From NCBI GenBank assembly GCA_964030785.1, contig OZ034971.1, positions 14,893,679 to 14,957,678 on the forward strand: a stretch of DNA of 64,000 bases, written 5' to 3'. Positions within the stretch are counted from its first letter, which is position 1; each line of letters opens with the position of its first letter. The notes beneath the pieces were generated by a model that searched no databases, was not told where the DNA came from, and worked only from the letters and a program-made list of their open reading frames with translations. The stretch comes from Siderastrea siderea. Its lineage: Eukaryota > Cnidaria > Anthozoa > Scleractinia > Rhizangiidae. The translations under genes and the position numbers were made by a program. Positions 59,401 through 64,000 of the stretch are shown here, piece by piece.

Positions 59401-62400
59401 AGCAGAAATAGTCAACCTAATATCATCAGCATCCATGATGATGTCATAGACTACGGTGCCACACAAGAAGAGCATGACCACGTATTGAGACACATCCTGC
59501 AACTATAGCAGAGTAACAGACTGACCCTTAGGACCAGTGTCTGGTTTCCGGGTTTTGACTGAATGGTAGAAGCCTACATTCAACACTGCAACTCAAGCCA
59601 GTGACACCAGTGTACAAGCGTTCACCACTGCAAATGTCACTTCTACCAAGTGTTCCCTGGAAGGAAGTTGCTATGGACCTCTGGGGACCTATCAGTCCAG
59701 GTGAATACCTCTTTGTGGTCATATGCAAATATTCACACTGGGCAAAAGTAGAGTTTGTTAGCAGCACCAGTGCCCAAGCGGTATTAATACCAAAGCTGGA
59801 CCATGTTTTTTCATTGCTTAGAACAGCAGTGACCATGGGCTTCCATTCAGCAATGGGCCTCCATTCAGCAAGTACCTGGGCTTCAAGCATAACCCCGAGA
59901 CATCCAAAACCCCGAGGCCAATGCAAAAGCAGAGCAGTTTATGAGGGTGCTTAAGAAGCTCTATTGCATATGCAGACTAACATTGCAGAACTTTAGGCAA
60001 GAAGTACACAGATTTCTCTGCTGCTATTGAACAACACCACACAGGACTGCTAAGCTAGCCCCGGTTGAAGTGATGTTTCCTGCCTGGAAGTTCTACACAA
60101 GGTTGCTGGTTGGGGTCACCTCTTGACCAATGTATTTTGAGGAACTGTTTCAGAAAGACCTAGAGAAGAAGATACGAATGAAGGCACTTGCTGACAGGAA
60201 CAAGGGTGTGAAAACATCAGACGTCCAGGTGGGGGATACAGTACTGGTCAAATGAGAACCCAGCAGCAAAGCCACACCGCTCTTTGTGGATGAGTGGCCA
60301 GAAGTGCTGTCGCAGAAGGGAACACAAGTAGTAGCCAAATGAGGGATGGCAGCACCATCACAAGGATGGCACACCCTACCAGACCTCTGAGGAAGTAGGC
60401 AGATGGAAGCCGGGGCCAGAGACCAGTCCAATCAGGCCCATTGTCGATCCCACTGAGTTACCATGAACATCCCTAGGAAGTGTAGTCACCCGAGACTGAT
60501 GATTCGAACCCTCCTCACAGGACGTACCCTTTAGCAGATTGTTCAGTTGAGCCACCTCAGCCACCCCTTTTACAGCAAGCCATTGGACATACTACAAGGC
60601 CATGAAAGAGTGTAAGAGGATACCTTAGAAAAAGGTATCTGGATCATATGCTACCTGACAATATCAAGTGAATGAATGTTGTTATTGGACTGTAGTTGCA
60701 TTATTAGTTACCTTGAACTCTGGACACCATAGCATTTAACATTTTCTCTAATGCATGGGGGAAATGTATGGTACGTGGCTGAGACTGACCACTAGCAGAA
60801 CTGGGATGATGTAAGGTTAGGTTACCAATGCTTTGAAACTGTGGTGAACGTGTACTGTACTAAGCTGTTTTGATCTATTGAAATTTCCAAATAACAAATA
60901 TTAGCTACCATTATTTGTGTCTCAAAGAATTAATATAACTTGCCTCTGAACAGTGTTAAAAGGTGTGAACAATATCGTTGTCCTCACATCATTCCCAAAT
61001 CCTCATATTTATCACTGCCCTCACAGTGTGAACTTAGGTTACTTGGGTTCACAGATAATTACTTTCCTTTCTGCAGAATCCAGAGAGTTTAGCTAAAGCT
61101 GGCGAAGGAAGATCCAGGAGTGAAAAGAAAGATGATGAAAAGTAAGAATGTGTCAAGAAATGAAATGGTCGTCAATCTCCAAAACCAAATAAAAATGTAG
61201 CAAAAGTCACAAACAAAATACAACCAAATAACTCAGCATGGAACAAGAAAAGCATTTTTATTATGTAACAGAGCAAAGATATCATGCTAGTAGAGCTTAC
61301 ATAATTATAATATGATCATAAAAATATTTAAATGTGATGAAAACAAAGGTCATTTTCATTTAATAAGATTCCAGTTATTGATGTAGCATGAAAAATTATT
61401 TTGTTGCTTTTTTAATGTGAAACTTTGAAAATTTGTTCTCTTGCTGTTGTCTTGTTATCAGGCAACTTGAGATCCTTCGTCAGCAAGAGATTGCAGATAA
61501 ACTGAAGAATGCAAGGAAGTTCTCTGGAAGGTAGGCAATGTTTGTTTTTGGAAAAATTTTGTAGTACATATAATTTTATTACAGGTTGAAGTATCTGTAA
61601 TGATGTAATGCATGAATCAAATTACCAATTAAGCAAAAGAAAAGACTTGCACCACACTCAGTGTACACCCTGCTACAACAAATAAAGTACAATGTTGTCT
61701 AGGTGGTAAATTTACATGTGGTGCAAAAAAGGTCCACATGGCCAGGAGTGAATTTCAGTTTCTTTGGCATGAAAGAAATGATTGAAGCAACTAGAAGTAA
61801 AGTATTACTACACCTCCCCCAGATAGCATAAGTCTATTGCAAGGTTAGTGCCAGCATTTTTTTTTGCAAGTACCCATTTATTTATGTGGGTGAAGAGAGA
61901 GAGAGACAATGTGGATTAACGTTTGTTGTCTGAGGAATTCACACAATTTGGTCCAGAGGCCAGTCTGGAACCCTTTCACCTTTTAACTGGAAGTCCAACA
62001 CGCTAACTGTAACACTACTATGCCACCACGCATGTTGCCTCTGGCCCTGACTTAGATGTGCTTGACAGTTGGTAGCTATTTAGGGTTTGATATCACTGAC
62101 CCCAATGCCTGCTACTGTGCTACTACACTCAGGGTAGCAAAAGTATTTAAAATTTTCTTCATCAATACATGCAGTTGCCAGCCAAGGACTCTTTGTATTA
62201 AAGCCATAATTTTTTTGGCCTAATCATGTATCTGCTGCAGGCATTCCAGATTTGGAGGAACATTCTACGTGCAGAATATGAAATCTATAAATGATCAGAA
62301 TCAGCTGATATATCACAGACCTCTAGCTGGTGAGTGAGTTCATGTTGTGCTCATAAGAACCATTCAGCCACGCAGGCAACAATAGCATAAGCCACACAGA

Positions 62401-63927
62401 CAAGGTTGGCTTAAGTCAAGAGAAACTTCTCCTGATCAGCTACACAGACAATGCTGCCATAAGTCAAAACAAACTTCTGATGAATGATCTACTGTTTTGT
62501 GGCTAAGTATGAGCAAATTATTAGTGGTAGTTAAAACGGAGCCCTATGCATTATTCCCATCCCTTGAAATCCCCTAAAAATGCCTTTATAAAGCTGTTTG
62601 CTCACTGGAATGCTTCCTTTTCAGAATGTTTCTAATAGTAGGTAGGATAACAGTTGTAGTAGGTAGTAAGTGCTGAGACCCCTTGCCTGCAAGGGGGGAG
62701 GGGGTGTCCAGATAAATGTCCTCTGTGAAGTAAGCAGCAAGTAATCTGAAGGTAGCAAAATTGCCTGTCTGCTGGCAAATTTGAGATGTTTGGGAATGGC
62801 TGGATTTTTAACTACTGTATGTTGGCTTGATTACAATCTGAGAAGGTTCTGCTCCTTGTGCCACGGTCAGATCTAATTATGAATCTGGAAATACCCTGCC
62901 TTTGGTGATTTGGCCATGTCAGGCTTGAACAAACAAAAACAGTTTTTTGCCACTTCCGTTTATTATGGAAGCACATTCTGTGGCTGTTTTGTGCACTCAG
63001 GTCTTCTAGATACAATGTGCACAGGAGTGAAAGCAGCTTTGCTGATGAGTTGCTGTAATGTTGTTGGGCCACTTTTGAGTCCAAATGGCATCACTCTAAA
63101 AGTGCTCTTAATGGTTCCAGTGGTTAACATTTAATTGTCCTTAACCCTTAAAGCCCTGATATAAAAATGCATATTCTCATTACTGATCTCCATATATTTC
63201 TTATGGAACTAGTAAGGAGAATTTGTCTAAACATCAAGACATCCCATCCTCAGTGATCACTTCTTTATTCTTGTCACTTGAATATTCAAACAAGTAGTGA
63301 TCATGTAAAGAGAAATTTCATTTTCATCAGGGCTTAGGGTTAAAAGGGTTAATCCACCCACCTCTTCTCTCTCCAGACTAGAGTACTGCAGGTGAATGTT
63401 TTTTCTAGCACACTTGCTTTACTTCAACTGCTGATAGTGCAGTATTGACTTGAGCTTCTGTTGATTTGGCTTTACATCTAGATCCAGTATTACATGCCTG
63501 TTCCCCGTTGATCATTATCTGTGAGACCAAGGCAGCAGTGAGTTTCATCAGGAGGCTTGTAATCTGTCTTTACCTCATTACTTGTAACTGCTTACACATG
63601 TTGACTCTAGTTACTTGTTACTTAGAGGTGAAGAATATGTCATTTGATCACAATAAGACAGCTCCAAAGAAGAGGAAAAAACAATTGCCTGCCAAAGAAA
63701 TGGGAGAAGAAAGGCGTTCCACATTGAGCATAAGGTTTGCTACCTGTCGTTTAATATGCAAAGTATTTTTTTATCCATTTGTCAGTGCATTTTAATTTAA
63801 CATATCCCAAACTATAAATGTCTGCAAAGTAGTGGCTATTGTTCTTTCTTCTTTTAGGTTGTTTCTGAAGAACTTTTGTAAGGACTTTTTGCAAAACTGC
63901 TACAATCCAATGATGTATGTAGTAAAG
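44411..63927 (+). CDS. TIMELESS: Timeless homologue (replication-fork protection type), N-terminal part
   Basis: Fifteen coding exons with matching phases: 44411-44522, 47458-47549, 49527-49591, 49907-50024, 50155-50217, 50961-51062, 52052-52092, 52276-52336, 54478-54531, 61077-61141, 61462-61530, 62241-62329, 63626-63734 and 63858-63927 are the certain ones (14 listed; the 5' exon before 44117 is untranslated). Landmarks follow mammalian TIMELESS closely and in order: [102 protein letters not shown] and [19 protein letters not shown]. Timeless forms the fork-protection complex with Tipin in the nucleus, aiding checkpoint signalling and replication through hard templates. This matches the vertebrate/TIM-1 type and not the insect clock paralogue. 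The remaining C-terminal exons lie beyond the window. The 6.5-kb intron 54532-61076 is filled with retroelement remnants. Confidence 0.95.
44663..46028. mobile_element. 1.37-kb non-autonomous element with 9-bp target duplication
   Basis: Ends TAGCCTCCCACGCAGTCG (left) and CGACTGCGTGGGAGGCTA (right) begin inverted repeats of about 75 bp. TTTTTCTCG is duplicated on both sides (44654-44662 and 46029-46037). Nine-base duplications fit Mutator-like elements. Internal ORFs (for example 45356-45607) show no transposase motif. It sits in Timeless intron 1. Confidence 0.85.
46670..46865 (+). repeat. Dispersed G-rich repeat, copy 1, with poly-G run
   Basis: Shares AAGCTAAACTGGA, GGGGGTTCAAA and AAAACC-type strings with the inverted copy at 54005-54190. 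The poly-G run at 46822-46839 lies inside. Class unknown. Confidence 0.6.
47814..48089. mobile_element. hAT-like MITE, copy 1 (Timeless intron)
   Basis: Ends CAGGGCTGCAAATAA and TTATTTGCAGCTCTG. Closely similar along its length to 50508-50782. It contains inverted GTCCGACC/GGTCGGAC-type motifs. ATATG is repeated at both edges. No coding. Confidence 0.8.
48975..49095. repeat. Hairpin MITE with CTTATTCGGTGTTTTGGT arms
   Basis: The left arm TCTTATTCGGTGTTTTGGT is inverted at the right (ACCAAAACACCGAATAAGG). Inner ATAATATCC copies are repeated directly. No coding. Lies in a Timeless intron. Confidence 0.8.
50508..50782. mobile_element. hAT-like MITE, copy 2 (Timeless intron)
   Basis: Second copy of the 47814-48089 element in the same orientation, with ends CAGGTCTGCAAATAA and TTATTTCCAGCTCTG. 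GTGGTC is repeated at both edges. A plus-strand ORF crossing it (50341-50637) is incidental. Confidence 0.8.
52379..53947. mobile_element. TTAA-flanked, piggyBac-like non-autonomous element
   Basis: TTAA borders both ends (52375-52378 and 53948-53951). The left terminus AGGGACACTATCCCG and right terminus (inverted) AGGACCAATATCCG are related and extend into GCACGCG/GCACATG-like sequence. A minus-strand ORF (53735-53367) contains [20 protein letters not shown], then KRLKG, a motif I associate with repeated cnidarian DNA-binding or transposon proteins, but no transposase core is seen. Confidence 0.65.
54005..54190 (-). repeat. Dispersed G-rich repeat, copy 2 (inverted)
   Basis: Read on the minus strand it aligns with 46670-46865: TTTTGAAGGAAAGCATCAAG, CTAAACTGGA and GGGGGTTCAAATCAAA. 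The two copies differ by many substitutions. Confidence 0.55.
55783..56183. mobile_element. TTAA-flanked MITE with about 40-bp inverted repeats
   Basis: TTAA lies at 55779-55782 and 56184-56187. GACGATTTCCGCTCCACG then TTCGAGCAGTAAGTGCAAAA at the left is inverted at the right with few mismatches. The interior is non-coding. Confidence 0.85.
56330..57560 (+). pseudogene. Gypsy-type pol remnant (RT and integrase pieces)
   Basis: The plus strand shows RT-thumb sequence ([20 protein letters not shown], then [12 protein letters not shown] and [16 protein letters not shown]), a jump, then integrase C-terminal sequence ([38 protein letters not shown]). Stops and frameshifts separate the parts and the middle of pol is missing. 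No LTRs were matched to it. Confidence 0.65.
57661..57791 (+). repeat. 5' LTR of the gypsy element
   Basis: Starts TGTGGTATTGAAGTGGCTGA and ends near CCACTGAAT, followed by TGACAACGGAGAC (possible primer-binding site). It aligns with 60765-60882 with many substitutions and indels. Confidence 0.65.
57815..58700 (+). pseudogene. Gag remnant with zinc knuckles
   Basis: The reading frame is broken by a stop near 57925. The intact C-terminal part (58239-58700) ends in two CCHC-like knuckles: [15 protein letters not shown] and [14 protein letters not shown]. Such knuckles bind genomic RNA in retrotransposon Gag. Confidence 0.7.
60483..60566 (-). repeat. tRNA-like sequence (tRNA pseudogene or SINE head)
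   Basis: On the minus strand GGCTGAGGTGGCTCAACTGA resembles an A box, CTGCTAA sits where a Ser anticodon loop would be, and GAGGGTTCGAATC resembles a B box. Arm pairing is poor, so it is not a functional tRNA. It lies before the gypsy 3' LTR. Confidence 0.3.
60765..60882 (+). repeat. 3' LTR of the gypsy element
   Basis: Starts TGTATGGTACGTGGCTGAGA directly after GCATGGGGGAAA and ends near TGATCTATTGAA. No clear target-site duplication with the 5' flank. Confidence 0.65.
61858..62040 (-). repeat. SINE-like element with tRNA-derived head
   Basis: The minus strand begins GGTGGCATAGTAGTG, then GTTAGCGTGTTGGACTTCCA and AAAGGGTTCCAGACTGG, which resemble A and B boxes around a TCC anticodon position (Gly-like). 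A short body with a CT-repeat follows and ends in an A-rich run (about 61858-61866). The plan fits a SINE. Confidence 0.5.
62385..62495 (+). repeat. Two-unit tandem duplication, about 49 bp
   Basis: CACACAGACAA...TAAGTCAAGAGAAACTTCT is followed by CTACACAGACAA...TAAGTCAAAACAAACTTCT. Confidence 0.6.
63141..63352. mobile_element. TTAA-ended MITE in a Timeless intron
   Basis: Left TTAACCCTTAAAGCCCTGAT; right (inverted) TTAACCCTTTTAACCCTAAG followed by CCCTGATG. The interior is short and non-coding. TTAA at both edges suggests a piggyBac-type insertion. Confidence 0.7.
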
Positions 63928-64000
63928 GTACACAATTGTTCAAATGATCGTTCATTATGCTGACAGTTTGTTACATAGCAAGGCCTCCTGCGTGTTTATT

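Larger units (their letters stand above)
57661..60882 (+). mobile_element. Degraded Ty3/gypsy LTR retrotransposon in a Timeless intron
   Basis: The 5' LTR (57661-about 57791) and 3' LTR (60765-about 60882) share GTGGCTGAGAC, CACTAGCAGA, GATGATGTAAGG and CTAAGCTGTT. A polypurine tract (GGGGGAAA) precedes the 3' LTR. Between them lie gag, a partial RT ([51 protein letters not shown]) and integrase ([20 protein letters not shown], then [15 protein letters not shown]). RNase H and parts of RT are deleted and several stops are present. It is non-functional. Confidence 0.8.

Noticed and set aside
60483..60566. Functional serine tRNA gene
   Set aside because: The anticodon and acceptor arms do not pair; at best it is a pseudogene or SINE head.

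Overview
The window is eukaryotic nuclear DNA. It is AT-rich and intron-rich, with GT-AG introns and many small transposons. The gene content (a tandem C1q/TNF-like protein, a TPR-CHAT protease, a CNBD2-like protein and a Timeless-family protein) and the repeats (short inverted-repeat elements, Penelope-like termini, a Harbinger derivative, gypsy and LINE remnants) suggest an anthozoan cnidarian, most likely a stony coral. The species cannot be fixed from sequence alone. Exon structures were built by hand from reading frame and splice consensus; no transcript data were used.

Layout. (1) 1-2359, minus strand: 3'-truncated gene for a secreted protein with tandem C1q/TNF-like jelly-roll repeats, with a possible alternative signal-peptide exon at 4397-4508. 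(2) 3.1-9.8 kb: repeat-rich region with a LINE tail, a broken LINE ORF1, a dispersed repeat split by a 481-bp insertion, a degenerate short-repeat array, a TA-flanked MITE and an unrecognised short two-exon ORF. (3) 12706-19243, plus strand: six-exon TPR-CHAT gene with an intact His/Cys pair but an apparent 41-bp frameshifting deletion in its TPR array; intron 1 holds an inverted pair of Penelope-like termini. (4) 19.3-27.6 kb: several fold-back elements, a Harbinger derivative with target-site duplications, microsatellites and a palindromic RFX-type site. (5) 28041-37568 (possibly to 39696), minus strand: multi-exon cyclic-nucleotide-binding gene of CNBD2 type. (6) 38.1-43.9 kb: five MITEs, then two tandem elements (41186-42373 and 42380-43874) with ATCGAT-rich subterminal arrays, separated and flanked by three copies of CTAAAT, each carrying a HIRAN-like domain. 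This is the most unusual structure in the window. (7) 44411-63927 onward, plus strand: the first 15 coding exons of a Timeless homologue, truncated by the window end. Its introns hold a 1.37-kb element with 9-bp target duplications, paired hAT-like MITEs, TTAA-flanked elements, two gypsy remnants and tRNA-derived SINE-like sequence.

The host genes show no operon-like relation; they are neighbours in a transposon-rich landscape. Timeless would act in replication-fork protection, the CNBD2-like protein in cyclic-nucleotide signalling (the family is linked to cilia and sperm), TPR-CHAT is a predicted caspase-like protease, and the C1q-like protein is probably extracellular.
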